Below are positions 13,401 to 28,400 of a DNA stretch of 64,000 nucleotides, one piece after another. Made by a program: the position numbers and the translations under genes. The notes beneath the pieces were generated by a model that had not been told where the DNA came from, did no database searches, and saw only the letters and a program-made list of their open reading frames with translations. This DNA is from Corbicula japonica (Eukaryota > Mollusca > Bivalvia > Venerida > Cyrenidae), in assembly GCA_038501625.1 (NCBI GenBank), contig JAZAYU010000010.1:9693380-9757379 (forward strand), read 5' to 3'. Numbering within the stretch: the first letter of the stretch is position 1; every line of letters begins with the position of its first letter.

Positions 13401-16400
13401 TATTTCTGACCAAAATGCTACCAGAGCAGATCCTGATCAGACGGCATGGATGTGCCGGCTGATCTGGATCTACACTGGTCACACATGTGTAAAAATGTGT
13501 ATTATTTTATGAAGGAAAGGGTTAATTCCCAACAACAGAAAATTTATCTCTATAGTATTGTTTATATTGTAAAATTTTGTTGTTTAAGTTGTCAAAGCCT
13601 GATTGTCATATCGACATATTATATACCAAAAGTTTCAGGTTTCTGAGGTATTTGTAACCCTCACACAAAATATAAGCCTTTAAATGTGGGTGACCAGTTT
13701 AGATCCAGATAAGCCACTACATCTGCATCATCTGATCAGGATTTCAAATGTTTGCCAGTTCATTACAAATAACCTAATGAATTCAAAAGCAAACAGTTCT
13801 TGCCAGCTGATCTGGATCTAAACTGTCCACCCAAGCAATAAAAGCCATATCTATGGAGTGAAGTGTTTAATTAATGCTTTCTCCTTATTTACAAATTCCC
13901 TCTCTTCAATTTAAACGTTCTTTCCTTTTGCAATTTTTGAATAAGATACTGCGCATGTTTAACTGTCACTTTTTATTCAGGCTTGTTCTTTTGAATATTT
14001 GCAGTAACACCCAGAAAATGTTTAATTTTTTCTTTAAAGCATAGAACAATCATTCTTACATTTAAATGCAACATGGAAACACTTAGCACCATTTCCTTCT
14101 TGATAGATTTTTGCAGTTTACATAAAACTCCCATGTTTAAAATGATTTTTTTAACTTAAAAGTCACCATTTTGTGAATTCTGTCAACTTCACAAGGACAT
14201 TACTATTTTCTTTTCTCATTTTATAAAGAATTTTACATTACTTACATACATTAATTAAAGTTGGAGTAATTTTGTGTAATTTTATGCTGCTTATGATAAC
14301 GTCACTGTCCTTGTTGCTACTGCTTATGATGATCAAAGCTAAGAGAAAATGACATAGAATAAAATAGCTTAAAAGCTGGCCTGACATTGTTGTAATTGTA
14401 TGCCCTGTCCACACCATACAAATTTTCTCAAAGTCAAAGTGGGATTTTAATTTCAATAGTTGTGTAATATATACTGTGCATAATGATAAAGTTTTGTGGT
14501 TTCCTGTATAACAACATTATTTGGGGCATTGCGTATCTTCAATTACAGTTGTTTTGTAGGAACAGACGTTTTTCTTTGAAATGACATGGCTTATTATGCA
14601 TTTAATGGTAAATATAATAAAATATGCAATAGTCAAAATTTGTAATAAAATCCCCAAGTAGTTATAGAAAAATAATAAATAACTTTTAGCTTTTTTCATA
14701 GTAGTAGAAACTAAAATATGAAGATAAAAATCACCAAAGACAACTTTTCCCGTGACCATTGCCACATTTTATGTCATTTTATGTTATTGTTTTTTCTATT
14801 TCCTAAAATTTAATTGTCATGATTGTGTTGTTTTTTTAATTGCTGATGCATCTGCCACTAAAATCCAAACAACATGTTTATGAATTTGTGTTTATAACAT
14901 AACTGTTATAATATAACCAAATCATATAAAATGGTTTAGTTGTTTATTAGACAAAATTTTAAAAAAAATTGCAAGACATGCTGACCCCTTTACTGCATTG
15001 ATATGACTATTATTTAGAATTTGTGTTATGTTCACTGTTGTGTAGATCCAGATCAGCTGGCACATCTGCTGTCACAGCTGGATCTTCACTGTTGTGTAGA
15101 TCCAGATCAGCTGGCACATCTGCTGTCAGAGCTGGATCTACACTGTTGGCTTCTTGGTAAAAAAAATAAACTAATGAATCAAAAAGTGAACAGTGTAGAT
15201 CCTGATCAGATGGCATGGATGTGCCAGCTAATCTAGATCTACAATGTTGGCCCACAGATAACAGCTTTATCCTACAGATTTAAGGGTTAAATAATGAAGG
15301 ATATGTTAAGAGTGAAACAAACACATCCTGGCCAAAGATCATAAAACTAAGATAGGAGACTGGTCGCCATTAAGCCAATCAGATGCTTAACTCAAATATC
15401 AGTTTTAAGATCTTGGGCCCCTACTGTACAAGACTGGTTAAAAACTATGATATTGTGCTGAAACTTACTTTCTATAGTTTTCACATTTTTTGTTCAGAAT
15501 CTTCCTTATATTCTCAGCACTGTGTTGTCAGGTTAGTCCACATTATGCTTAACCCTTTACTCTATATATATACATTTTTACGCGTGTTTGATCAGTGTAG
15601 ATCCAGATCAGATGGTACATATGTGTCTTCTGATCAGGATCAGCACTGGTCGCATTTTGGTCACAAAAAACCTAAAGAAACAAAAAGTGAACAGTGCAGC
15701 TACTGATCAGACAGCACGGATGTGCCGGCTGATCCGGATCTACACTGTTCCCCCACGCAATGAAGGTGTGTCTGTAGAGGAAAGGATTAACCCTTTGCTC
15801 TATAGATGGGCCTTTATTGAAAGAGTGAACAGTGTAAATACAGATCAGCCAGCACAATATCTGGTTGGTTATTTCTTACCAATATGTGGCTAGTACAGAT
15901 CCAGAGCAGATTGCAACATCTTCACTGGTGGTACACATGTTAAAATGCATATAAGGAGTAAAAGGTTAAGATGATAAATTTCAGTAGAGGACCTTTAAGA
16001 ACAAGGAATGAACTGGGTAATTGTTTAAACCTTTAACCCTTTCCTTAATCGATACACCTTTATTGCTAGGGCGACCAGTTTAGATCCAGATCAGCCGGCA
16101 CATCCGTGAAAATAGTGAAAAGTGTAGATCCTGATCAGATGGAACTGACGTGCCTGCTGATCTGGATCTACACTGTTCGCCCATGCCATGTAGGTGTGTG
16201 CATTGAGTAAAGGGTTAAAGGTTTGTACATCACATAAAATCTGTGCTTAAAGAGTGAACTGGGCGAAATCAAGTTGTGTTTAGTCACTGACTAATAGTCA
16301 GTGACCATGAATAAACTGCTTATGTTCTTCATAACCAAAGACTTAAACATTGTTGACAAACAAAATTACATTATGTGTAAATACAGTAATAGATTTATTA

Positions 16401-19400
16401 TTTTTATCTATGTTTGTTTTTATTTTTCCTCAAAGTCAATACATTGTATTTGATTTGCAAGAATCTAGGAATTAATTTTCTATTGCCTAATGTTAAAGAA
16501 CATGAACTAGAAGGTTGTTTTCTTGATGTAAAACTGAGGTCTCATCTAATGTTGCTGTCTCAAAATTGGACCATCAACTACCCCACCCACCCTATTCTTA
16601 AGAATTTTTTCTTCGAGTTGAGAATTTTGTGTTTTGAAGGGATTTGGGTACCAAATCCTCTTTACACACCCAAGGGAATGTTTTTATTTCCTTAGCCATC
16701 AACTATGGCATGCGGTTAGCACAATAATTACTTAAACCACAGGTTTAACTGTTAAATCCATAGTTTAACAGACTTAAACCTAGGGTTTAAGAGTCTTAAT
16801 CCTATAGTTTCAATTTTTCGGAATTAAAACTGTGGCTTAAGACCTTAAACTATATGTTTAACAGTTAAACCCTATGTTTAACAGTTAAACCCTATGTTTA
16901 AGACTCTTAAACCTATAGATTAAACTTTATTTCTCTTAAACATATAGATTAAGGACTTAAACTATAGGTTTAACTGTTAAACCCAGAGTTTAAGACTTCA
17001 TTTTACTGTTTTCTCTTAAACCTATAGATTAAGACTTTAAACCATAAGTTTCAACTTTTTTGCTAAATCCCATTGATTAAAGTTTCAGTTTACGAAGTTT
17101 TGTCTTAAAACTAAATGGTTAAGAGATTTAAATACTTAAACCCGTAGATAGAAGTCTTAAAGTATGGGTTTAAGTGCCGTTTGCACATTTATTACTTAAA
17201 CTATATGTTTAACACTTAAACCCTAGGTTTAACAGCGAACCAGTAGATGGATAAAATAGTCGGAATCTTGTCCAGTTGTCAAAACCCCTTTTATCCGGAA
17301 ACCCCTTAAAACCGGAAATTTTGTTCAGTCCCGACCTCGTCCGGTATAAAGGGGTTTCAGTGTAATAATATTGAACATAAAACACAAAGCATCCATATTC
17401 TAAACAATATCGCGTATTTACATGCTTTTATTTCCACAGGTTTATGATTGATAAACTTTGTATCAAAAGTTTATTGATAAACTTTTGATATTACAGATAG
17501 ATAAATTATAGTATTGTTATATGAATATGGATTTTATAAGTTAAAACCAAACTCAGGAAAAAAGAGAAGCTGCTGGAGTATACTGTTTCTTTGACCACAA
17601 AAAGGGATCCATAATGGCGAAGTTTTAAAATAAATTATCCATGAGGAATATGTAACATAATCTCGAGACTTGGCAAAGTCGACTGTCACTGATAACAAAG
17701 AAAAAATATGAATCACATCCTCCTCATGATTGTAATACAATGTATGTTATTGTCGGTCATCCTGATGACAGACATATTATAATGGACCAAACTTGAGCTT
17801 TCTACCTGAACACCGGTTAACAGCGATGTAAAGCAAAGTTCACGGACCAGACGGAACAAATAGTATAGAAAAGTAGACTCTTACTAAGTTGTTATTTATG
17901 GATAGACTCTTACTCAGTCGTTATCTATGATAACCTAGAGGCCTCTTATTGGATGTTAAACGACGTCATATATGGAGTCTGTACCCATTCTTAAATCCTC
18001 TCTCCAGCTTCTGATCAGCTAGGCTTATAACTCATAAAGATATTTCCGACGAAGAACAATAAACATATACATGGATTTTGTCTAGTAAATGTTTACTGTG
18101 TATGATAAACAAAAGATGTACAGCTTATGACTCTATTAGCAACTACAATGTGTAGAGAGCACTGAACAGAGATTAGCTAATTATTTTGCTTTATTTTCTT
18201 ATCTACGAACTTCTGCAGCATTTTGTGAAACTCGGGAACAGGGGTATCACGGGGAACGTTTTTCATGTTTAAGGTAGCTCGATATGGATTACATTCTCAT
18301 TACTTTGATAAGTTTGCTAAACTGTAATCTTGCATTTTGCCACTCAACTGGTTATTACAGTTTTATAATGTTTTGAATGTAAAAAATATCATTCGAACAT
18401 CAGAACACACATTTTTGCAGGAATCTTTAATCGGGTCATGAAACTGACAATAATAGACAATACAAGTTTTAGCTTTCCAAAGTTTTAATTTGGTTTTGAA
18501 GCTACAAAATAATCTTTGGAACATGCGAAAACACATATTTTTGCGGAAGTTTCAAATCGAGTCATGAAACTGTCAATAATAGACAAAACAAAATTATGCT
18601 TTCCAAAAAGCTAGTCGGTCATTAGCATAACTCTTTTTAACAAACAAAGACGGCGCTGAAGTGCATACTTTAGGCAAATTTGAAATTAACGCGTTTGGTT
18701 GTTATTGGAAGTCATAAGACATTCTAAGTAAATACCAACATTCTAACGAAATTGTTCTAGATCAGAAAGAGCAATTTTATACCAGTGAGTCCCGGCCAGA
18801 CTGTGTGAACATTTTTCTCTCCCACTCTGTGACAGTGAAAAACTTTGTTTTTTAAACATATTCTGAAGCTTTTGGTATATATTTACAGCTTGATTATTGT
18901 TGCTTTCTAACACTTTGTGACACAAAATAGTGTTTGATAAACTTTTCAATTTCGGTTTACCTTCAGGTGAATTATTCTGTTTGCAAACAGGGTTAGTTTT
19001 ATCACCTGCTTAAATACATCTCCTTCGAAAGAAGGAATAACTATAAATAAACCTACATTTTTGAATGACATCCAATAAATATAAAGCGCTTTAATTTCAA
19101 GTGGCTTAAAGTTTAAACTTTTGTGCCGTCTTCTTAAAAGGTTGTGCTAATGACCAACTAGCTTTTTGGAAAGCTAAAACTTGTGGTATTTATATGGCTA
19201 CTTCCGATTAAACAACAACAACAACTTCTCACGTTATAGGCTAATTACTTGTAAATAGTCCAGCGGATGTTCCTACTCGGGCTAGTCAGATAATGGCTGA
19301 CACTAAATAGTCCCAATTTTGTTGCCTTTTGGGGGCATTAAATGGCTAGTATGGCCTGAAAGGAACATGTTAAGTAAATGAGATGCTTTTACTGACACAC

Positions 19401-22400
19401 TGATAGCAAATTTATGTTTGGAAATGCAGTATATGAAAAAAGGCCCTGGTTTTAGGACGGCATATGTAAAACAGTTTTGAAGTTCACACAGAAGTGAAAA
19501 AAACAGACCACCGGTTTCAAGGTGTCAAATCTCTGTTAATTGATACATGACCCCTACTTTTCTTGCTGGAAATGGACAGTAGAAACAATTAGCTTTAAAA
19601 GCATGTAAGTTAGCCCTTATTAAAATGGTACCAGCTATGATTGCCAGCCTTTTGAAACATGTCATGTTTACTATAGTTTATATAGGGAAGTCTATTTACA
19701 GGTCTTACACCTATAAGAAGTACAAGTGGAGGGCAGCATTTGAATATTTATATTGTCTGCAATGTTATTTTCCACTAAAATTGTGTGCTGACCAATTTTA
19801 AGCAAATTTGAAAGTCAAAAATCAGTATAACTGTGTTACAGGAGGCAAACTTAGGTTTTAATTAGGTTTGGGGTCATTTTTAACTGTTTTTGCCTTAAAA
19901 ATGCCACAATTGATACCCTGTGTGGCCCATTTTGCATGTAACAGCTCAAAAAGTGAATTGCTTTTATTAGTTGAGATGTTTTACTATTATTCATAACCAT
20001 GTTTTTGAGAAATTTGATGTTTTTCCAATTTGTATTAGCAAGAAATGAATTCTTAGGTTTAGCCGATTGGCCGCAAACGCGTACCAGAATAGGTGGTGTT
20101 GGAAAATTCCTCATATTGAGTTCATTTTTGCTAACTGAAAGCTGAAACTTGGTAGATATATTGCAAACATCATATTATTGAATAAAAACAGAAAATATAA
20201 GATATTGAAAAACACAAGTTTTCTTATAGGCTAATTACTTGTAAATAGTCCAGCGGATGTTCCTACTCGGGCTAGTCAGATAATGGCTGACACTAAATAG
20301 TCCCAATTTTTTTGCCTTTTGGGGGCATTAAATGGCTAGTATGGCCTGAAAGGAACATGTTAAGTAAATGAGATGCTTTTACTGACACACTGATAGCAAA
20401 TTTATGTTTGGAAATGCAGTATATGAAAAAAGGCCCTGGTTTTAGGACGGCATATGTAAAACAGTTTTGAAGTTCACACAGAAGTGAAAAAAACAGACCA
20501 CCGGTTTCAAGGTGTCAAATCTCTGTTAATTGATAAATGACCCCTACTTTTCTTGCTGGAAATGGACAGTAGAAACAATTAGCTTTAAAAGCATGTAAGT
20601 TAGCCCTTATTAAAATGGTACCAGCTATGATTGCCAGCCTTTTGAAACATGTCATGGTTACTATAGTTTATATAGGGAAGTCTATTTACAGGTCTTACAC
20701 CTTATTACAAACTCGAAAAATGATTAGATACCTCTTAAACCATAGGTTTAACAGTTAAACCCATAGTTTAAAGTCTTAACTATAAAGTTAACAGATTTTG
20801 AGGATTATTGTGCTTATTAAACTTTAAAGTATAGGATTAACTGTTAAAATATGGATTTAAGAGTTCAATCTATAGGTTTAAAGAAAATCCACTTAAAACT
20901 ATGTATTTAAGTCTCTTAATACCATAGTTTAATGGAATTTTGTTGAAAATCTCTTAAACCTATAGATTAAGGTTTAAAACTATAGGTTTAACACTTAAAC
21001 ATAGGGTTTAAGCTGATAAACCTATAGTTTAAGTAACATTCTGCACAATTTTCTCTTAAACCCATAGTTTCAACTCTTAAACTATATGTTTAACTGTAAA
21101 ACCCTAGGTTTAAGTCTATTAAACTATGGGTTTAACAGTTAAACCTATGGTTTAAGTAATTATTGTGCTAAACCGCATGCCATACATGAACACTTCTAAT
21201 ATATGTATCCATAGTTTCATAGCTTTAGGTTCAGCATTATGTAACAAAGCAATTGGCATAACATACCACATGACCACGTTTTCATAAGCAATATAATTTG
21301 CAAGTATGAAGAAATATAAAGAAATGGCAAATTTATAGCCAACTTTAAGTTTTCATGATGAACAAACCGACATAAAAAGCAATCCTTCTGTATCGCCTTT
21401 TCTTCGAAATGGCAACACAAAAAGGTTTTTCTTTGGCTGGCAGAAAAAATGTCAGCTTGTTTCTATGAAATCTGAGTTTTACATTGAAATAGACAATGTT
21501 TTGAAAATTAAACAAATCCAAACAGATTTGGGAAGCACATTTTTGGCTGACAAGTGAGGATTTTTTACTTCTCCATGGACAAGTATGTTGTTCAAAAGTA
21601 TTTCAGCGTTTACTTTTCACAGAGCATTTAATGAATTGTAGATAGAGATTCCTAATTTTCGAAATATATTCTTGTTATCAGAAGTTGATAATAGCCTAAT
21701 ATATTTAACATTATCATCAATACAATTGAACATCACATTCAAAAGTTGCATTTCCTTTACTATCTAAGGAAACCAAACAAATCAATATTGCAAATAATGT
21801 TCAATTCTATTTCCATTTTAATGATCAATTTTCTATCTTTCACAAAGAACTGGTGATGCAGAAAGCAATTTGGGTAGATCTTAATGGAAGTAACTACAGC
21901 AATTAAGGCAAGACGGCCAGATGGCCTTAAATCACTCACCTGGGAATAAAAAATGTGGTGGCATCTAGCTTGGTATCAATCTTTTCCTTTGACAAGTGAC
22001 CTAGTTTCTGAATCCAGAGGGCCCAGTTTTAAAGGAGGCTTGGAAGACCATTAAGACAAAAATACTGGCCAGGATTGTTAAGATGAAAATTGTGAACTTT
22101 AAATGTCATAACATTTAACTTTGCTTTCATTGGACCCAGTTTCAAACTTAACCGAAAAGAATGACCTAGATATCAAAAAAAGCACCCTGGCCAAAATTAA
22201 TTATTGAATAAAAGCTTCAATGAGGTTTACTGACCTAACTTTTGAAACCAGCTGAAAAAGTTTCACAGCTTGCCAATACATCATCAAAAGTTTTATTATA
22301 ATAATGTAACAGATGACCCTGTTTCAGCCTTCACCACGACAAATATCAATACCAAGGCTGAAGGTTATAAAGCTGAGTTTGGAAACCAGTCTCAAATCTC

Positions 22401-25400
22401 AAGCATCTGATTGGCTGAAATGGCGACTGGAGAGCCCCAAATGATACTCACCAAAGGTAATGAAAATATGTGGAAAGAAAAACGCAGTCAGAAAGAAAGA
22501 ATGAAAAACAAACATATAGATGTGCTATTTTATAAACCCTTTATTCTATGGATATGCCAATCACATGGGCAATCTGTGTAGATCCAGATCAGCCTGCACA
22601 GAATAATCTGAAATTTTTTTAGTGACAACAGTTAAACAAATTAATTAACAAATTTTGAAAGTGATTTGCAGATTATATTCATATTTTCAACATGTTTGTT
22701 TTTTTGTTTTAGAAACAATGAATACCAAATCCAAAACGTCCTATTCATCCTTTTCCCCTCTTTCAATGATAATTATCAAAGAACTAATTACCATCTTAAA
22801 CGATTGGCAATCAAAGACAGTGATCTTAACTGCAGCTAATGGATAAGCTGTTTAGAAAAGCCTTACAGATATCGTAAATTTCCGGAATATCATTGACTTG
22901 GCAGATTTCCTGCGTCATCCACTAATTGAAGATTTTCTTTGTTTATCCCCGATTTGTTAAAGAGAAAATGAGATATGTAAATAAGATTTTTCGCTAAACG
23001 TTATGTTGGTTTTGAAAAAAATGAAGCATGAAGCCTAATGGGAAATTCGGTGAAATTTTTTAACAATTTAGTTATCACTACATGTACATTTCGAAAGAAC
23101 AATTTTACCACTAAAAACATAATAAATAATATACTTCTCAAAATTTGATAAGGATCACTTGAAAGATTGTGTTTATTCTAACATAAAGTTGAAACAATAA
23201 AATATATGCTGTAATTCTAAAAATTGGTTTATTTGACATCAGCTTTGTGCCAAAAAAGGGAATGAGCTGACAAACTGTTGAAGCGGAACTGCGGTTGAAA
23301 CTTGGTAGGAGCAGTAATTTGGGATAAAATGGAAAGTGATCCTTAACAAATTTTGAGTAGTATATTCTCTGCTCAACTTTCAGACATCATTTCAACAATT
23401 GATCATTCTGTGTTCATCAAAAGGGCCATCAAAGCAAGTATTTACAAGGTAGAATGAGGCGCTTTCTAAAAGGTTTGATATTTTTAGAACCACTCTGGTA
23501 TTTTGACAATATAGTTTAAAGAAACAGCAACCCTGTAACTAGTTTGTTTGTTTTTTTTTCATCAAAATGGACTTCAATTAAATTACTTACTTTATTATTA
23601 GATTGTCTAAAGCACATAATTATCGACAGTTTTGAACTATATGGTGTTTGTGAGAAATTATGTAATTGTGTTAAAATACTGGTCGACTGACCATTCCATG
23701 TTCTTCTAAATGGCCATCAGGGACTTTTCAACAGGTTTTCTAAGATAAAGCAATGCTATCTTGAAAACAAGAATTTTCGGACCTGTTAACATATCTTTTG
23801 GCCGTTCAACCCTATTATCAGGATTGGCTTTTAAGAAGTCTAAAAATTGTCATGTTTTAATATGTAATGGTCGTGAAAACGATATGTTTTTATATAATAA
23901 GTCAGACTACCCAAGAGATTTAAAGAATTATCATGAATATTCCATGTCTCAATAAAAGTACATAATATGTACTTTTATTGAGAAGAGTAATAATTATTCA
24001 TGACGATGCAAATTAAGGTTTTGCTGTCAATCAAATTTTTGTCACTCTGGGTTCATTCCCCTTGCTGATGTTGAAACAATAACAAAAGGTGTGGCTAAAA
24101 GTTAAGTAACCTGAAGGCGTGATAAACAATGAACAACATTCTGTCAATTATACTTTCCTGCGCTAATTCTCAACGAAAATATCAGTCGCCACTCATCGTG
24201 CTTGATATTTTGGATGCACGCCAAAATTTAACTGAAATCGACATTATTATGCTTTGTCAGCAGAGACTATCCTCCACCTTATCTGTAAAATAATGTTCAT
24301 AACTTCATAAGAAAATGGCAGACTCAACAAATATGGATAAGGTATTATTGTTCATAAACATCTCATAAACCAGTAAATGATGATCCAAGTCTCTGAAGAG
24401 AAAGGATAAGCACTTACACTGAAATTCCAAGAAATTCTTATGTTTTATGTTTGTAAACTCAGTTGATCAAAGATTAATGCAATAAAAAAACTAGAATGTG
24501 TTCTCAGACACTGATGCCCCCAATGCTCCAACAACATTTGTAATAACAAAGGGTAACTCTGGTAAAAATCGTCGCAGGAAAAAATTCTTTCTTTACGATC
24601 ATCTACACATCCTACTTGATCATCTGTGCAAGTTTGAAAGAAATCCGCCTGATAGTTTAGGAGTTGATGCCACAAGATTTTGGGGGGCGTGCAGACCGAC
24701 ATATGCGGACAGACAGACATATGAATGGATGGACAGACGTTTGTATGGACGGACGGATGGAGGTAGGGACATAAGTTCAAGTGCAACTCTATTTGCCGCC
24801 CACTTTGTGGGGACATAAAAATGTTCAAGTTAAAATGTGCCATACACCCACCATCCATTATGGCCTGAAGAAAATGACAGGACAATTGATTACTGATTAC
24901 TTGGAGGATTTCATCCAACTAAGATGTCCAGAAGTTTCTTTCAATGTGTCATAGGTCAGAATTGGCAACCATTTTGTGGTCTGATCCCAATCCGGATTTT
25001 TAATTTCAAGATTTTCAGTTCTTGAACCATGCCTCAGCCCCACCCCTCAAACTTCTGGGTGCAGTATAAAAAAGAAACAATATCACATCTAAATATTATA
25101 ATATGGACATCTAGACAAATATTTTATCCCTTTACTCAAAATAAACACATTTTCATGTGTGTGCTACCAGTTTAAATCCATATCAGCTGGCACATCCATG
25201 GCATCTGATTTGGATCTGCAGCAGTTGCATCTTAGTAAGAAATAACCTAATGAATCTAAAAATGAACAGTGTAGATCCTGATCACACAGCACTGATGTGC
25301 CAGCTGATCTGGATTTACACTGTTTGTCCATGCAATAAAGGTGTATCAACAGAGTAAAGGGTTATATTAAATTTCCACTATACTGTATGTTCTAAGAATA

Positions 25401-28400
25401 CAGAAACTGTAAAAGGGAAAGCTAGCTATCTAATTGTTCAGTCTCCTAATTGCTTAAATCTAATATTCCAGACAATGAGCACTCTATTATATTGATGATG
25501 CTATTACAGTTCCAGATATGTCAAGTTAGATTTTTGTAGCTTTTAACCCTTTCCTCTATGTATATGCATTTTAATGCATGTGCGCAAGTTCTTCACTGTT
25601 CACTTTTAGTTTAATTAAGATATTTCTTTCTGACCAAGGAACAGTGTCAGAGCCTTCTGCTGCAATACTTGCTTGTATTTCAAAATGACTGTCGATCTCT
25701 GGATCATAATTCACTGGATCATGAAAGTGTTTGCATGAAAAATAAGTTTGATTTTTCATAAGGATATCAATTAGCAAACAGTGAAGATCCTAATCAGATG
25801 AGATGGATCCCAATTTTCACTGTTTGTCCTTGTGATAAAACGCATAATACTGTGGTATCACTATCTTTCTTATTTTATTTTTCGCTTATTTTTCGCTATG
25901 GTAAACGCGCGAAATCAGACCCTAGAGAAATTAAATAATTGAATATCTAGTCTTATAACAATAATACAAGTGCGCGAATTTAAGCCCTCGCGATAATGCA
26001 ACTTATGTCATTTGCGCGAAATTTGATCCCCGCAAATTTGATGATACAACAGTAAAGTGTTTTAAAAAGCCAATTCTTTTTTATTAACTATTGTTGTCAT
26101 GTGACAAAGCAATTACCGTCGTAAACCTACATTGACAGGAAATCTGTGACATCAGGAAGCTCTATCTCTCGGAACAGGAATCATTAGATACAATATAGGT
26201 TATTCTCATATTAGAAGATCTGTGCTTCAGATCATTTTTTATTTTATGCTTTCCAGTAAATTACAGAATTTTCTCGGTGAAATAAATGTGGTATTTCACT
26301 TTTTTTGCGCCATTAATGCAATTTTTTCGTCAAATTCAAGCAAATTATGCACTAAAAGCATTAAATAAAAAGAAAAGTGAAAGACAGAAATAGTTTTCAC
26401 TTGTGAACTCTAGAAATATGCATTTTGCCATTCGTGAAAATATGAATTCTGGAGCTCACTCGGTGAAATATATTTCTATATTATACTGGTTAAAACAAAC
26501 ATCCACTTTATCTCAGATGGTATACTGTAAATAAATTAATATGCACGCCTTAAAATTTTCACATTTTGGCAAGGTCCGGCATATTCATGTATATTAATTT
26601 ATGCCTTTCTTTTGCCTTATTTCTTGCAAATAGTTTTCATGGAATTGCTATGCAAGCGTCATAACAAAAATATAGACATTCAACTTTCGCAAGTATTTTC
26701 ATGTTAAGTTTGGCAATAGTTGTCAGCGACCAAGAATAAAATCAGCTCTTTTAAGCCACAGTTTCAATTCAATAAGCACACATTATTGAAAAACTTTACA
26801 TGGATAGCATGTTTTTGTTTATTAATGCCCTTGCATGTTTTTTGATTACTGAATATTTTTTCACAGTTTGTAGCCATTATTGTTTATTTTATATACTTAT
26901 ATTTGGTTTCACCAACTTGATATCGGAATACCGTATCCAATCATTAAGCAATGAATTTTTGATGAACTTAAAACAATCGTGGTAAGCTAATATTAATAAA
27001 CTAGTCGACTAGAATCATATCGTCTTTTCAAACATTATTTCGGTTTAGAAATTTATTTTGATCTAGCAGTTGATTGTAAATACATCCGAGCACTAAATGA
27101 ATTTAGACTCTCTTCGCATAACCTTAAATTTGAAGCTGGAAGATTTGATAATACACCTGGAGAACTTAGAATTTGCAAATCCTGCTCTTTAAAATCTGAG
27201 TACCATTTTCTTCTTGTATGCCCCAAATTCAGACACCTACGTTTAAAATACTTCAAACCCTACTTCTATAAATGGCCAACTATTATGTTCGAAACAATTA
27301 TGTCATGTAAATCTTTAAAAACAATAATAAGTGCTGCAAAATATATTTTCTTTGCATCTAAGTTAAGAAAAGATTAATATACATTATTCTTCTTATCATA
27401 AAAGCCATCACTGTGGCTACTGTTGGAATTATTATATTATGAATTGTGAAAACTTATTTTTAAGTGTGACGATTTGTTCATTTGTTCATGCTGTCATTAT
27501 AAATTAATTTTGTATGTTTTGCTATAAACTACTAGTTTTACACAATAGAAGTATTGGATTGGATGTTAACAACTTTGTTTTGATCCCTACAATAGTGCTT
27601 TTGATATATTATTTGCTTGGTTAACTAATAAATTAATAATTTATTAATATTCTGTTGTAATAATTGTTTTTTGAAAACAACCTGTTCAGTTAATAATTTA
27701 TCAAGTAACAATATTCCATAATTCCGAAAGATTTATCAAGTTGGCAGTAAAAAATAAATTGTTTGTCCAAGATCACTTTGTAAATGGAAATTGAAAACTA
27801 ATGCCTTTTTTTAAATTACCTCCTTATAGATATGTTGTATTTTCCATTAAACTGATAAATTTAAACGGTCTTAGACTTGATTCTGTGTATACCAAGCACA
27901 TTTTACTGTGTTGACCAACATTCCTGTTAAACTTTAAATCACAATTCCCTGGCATAACAACATGTTTACATTTACCTGGTATAAGAAACATGTTTACTTT
28001 TACCTGGTATAAGAAACATGTTTACATTTACCTGGTATAAGAAACATGTTTACTTTTACCTGGTTTAAGAAACATGTTTACATTAAATTGGTATAAGAAA
28101 CATGTTTACATTTACCTGGTATAAGAAACATGTTTACATATACCTGGTATAAGAAACAAGTTTACTTTTACCTGGTTTAAGAAACATGTTTACTTTTACC
28201 TGGTATAAGAAACATGTTTACATTTAATTGGTATAAGAAACATGTTTGCACTTAACTGGTATAAGAAACATGTTTACATTTACCTGGTTTAAGAAACATG
28301 TTTACATTTACCTGGTATAAGAAACATGTTAACTTTTACCTGGTTTAAGAAACATGTTTACATTTACCTGGTATAAGAAACATGATTACTTTTACCTGGT

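Larger units (their letters stand above)
16704..21184. mobile_element. 4.48-kb non-autonomous element with long palindromic-array termini
   Basis: The outer ends are inverted copies: TATGGCATGCGGTTAGCACA at 16704 against the complement of the sequence ending CCGCATGCCATA at 21184. The match continues through AATAATTACTTAAACCA. Inside each end lies about 430-510 bp of irregular TTAAACCTATAGGTTTAA-like units. The interior holds a smaller nested inverted repeat and two 479-bp direct repeats. I found no transposase, reverse transcriptase or other domain; short ORFs at 17534, 18743 and 19851 look like chance. It lies in the large VWA intron. The superfamily is unknown. Confidence 0.8.

Noticed and set aside
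15010..15893. Several ORFs with peptides such as SVDPDQPAHPCRLIRIC
   Set aside because: These are translations of family A hairpin elements. The same peptide appears wherever a copy lies in frame.
16730..17245. TTAAACCC-like units as interstitial telomere repeat
   Set aside because: The units are palindromic, irregular and inverted at the far end. A telomere array would be a head-to-tail hexamer.
24445..24918. 157-codon minus-strand ORF with repeated SVCP/SIHM
   Set aside because: Reads through the GGACAGAC run of a dispersed repeat; the peptide repetition is a by-product.
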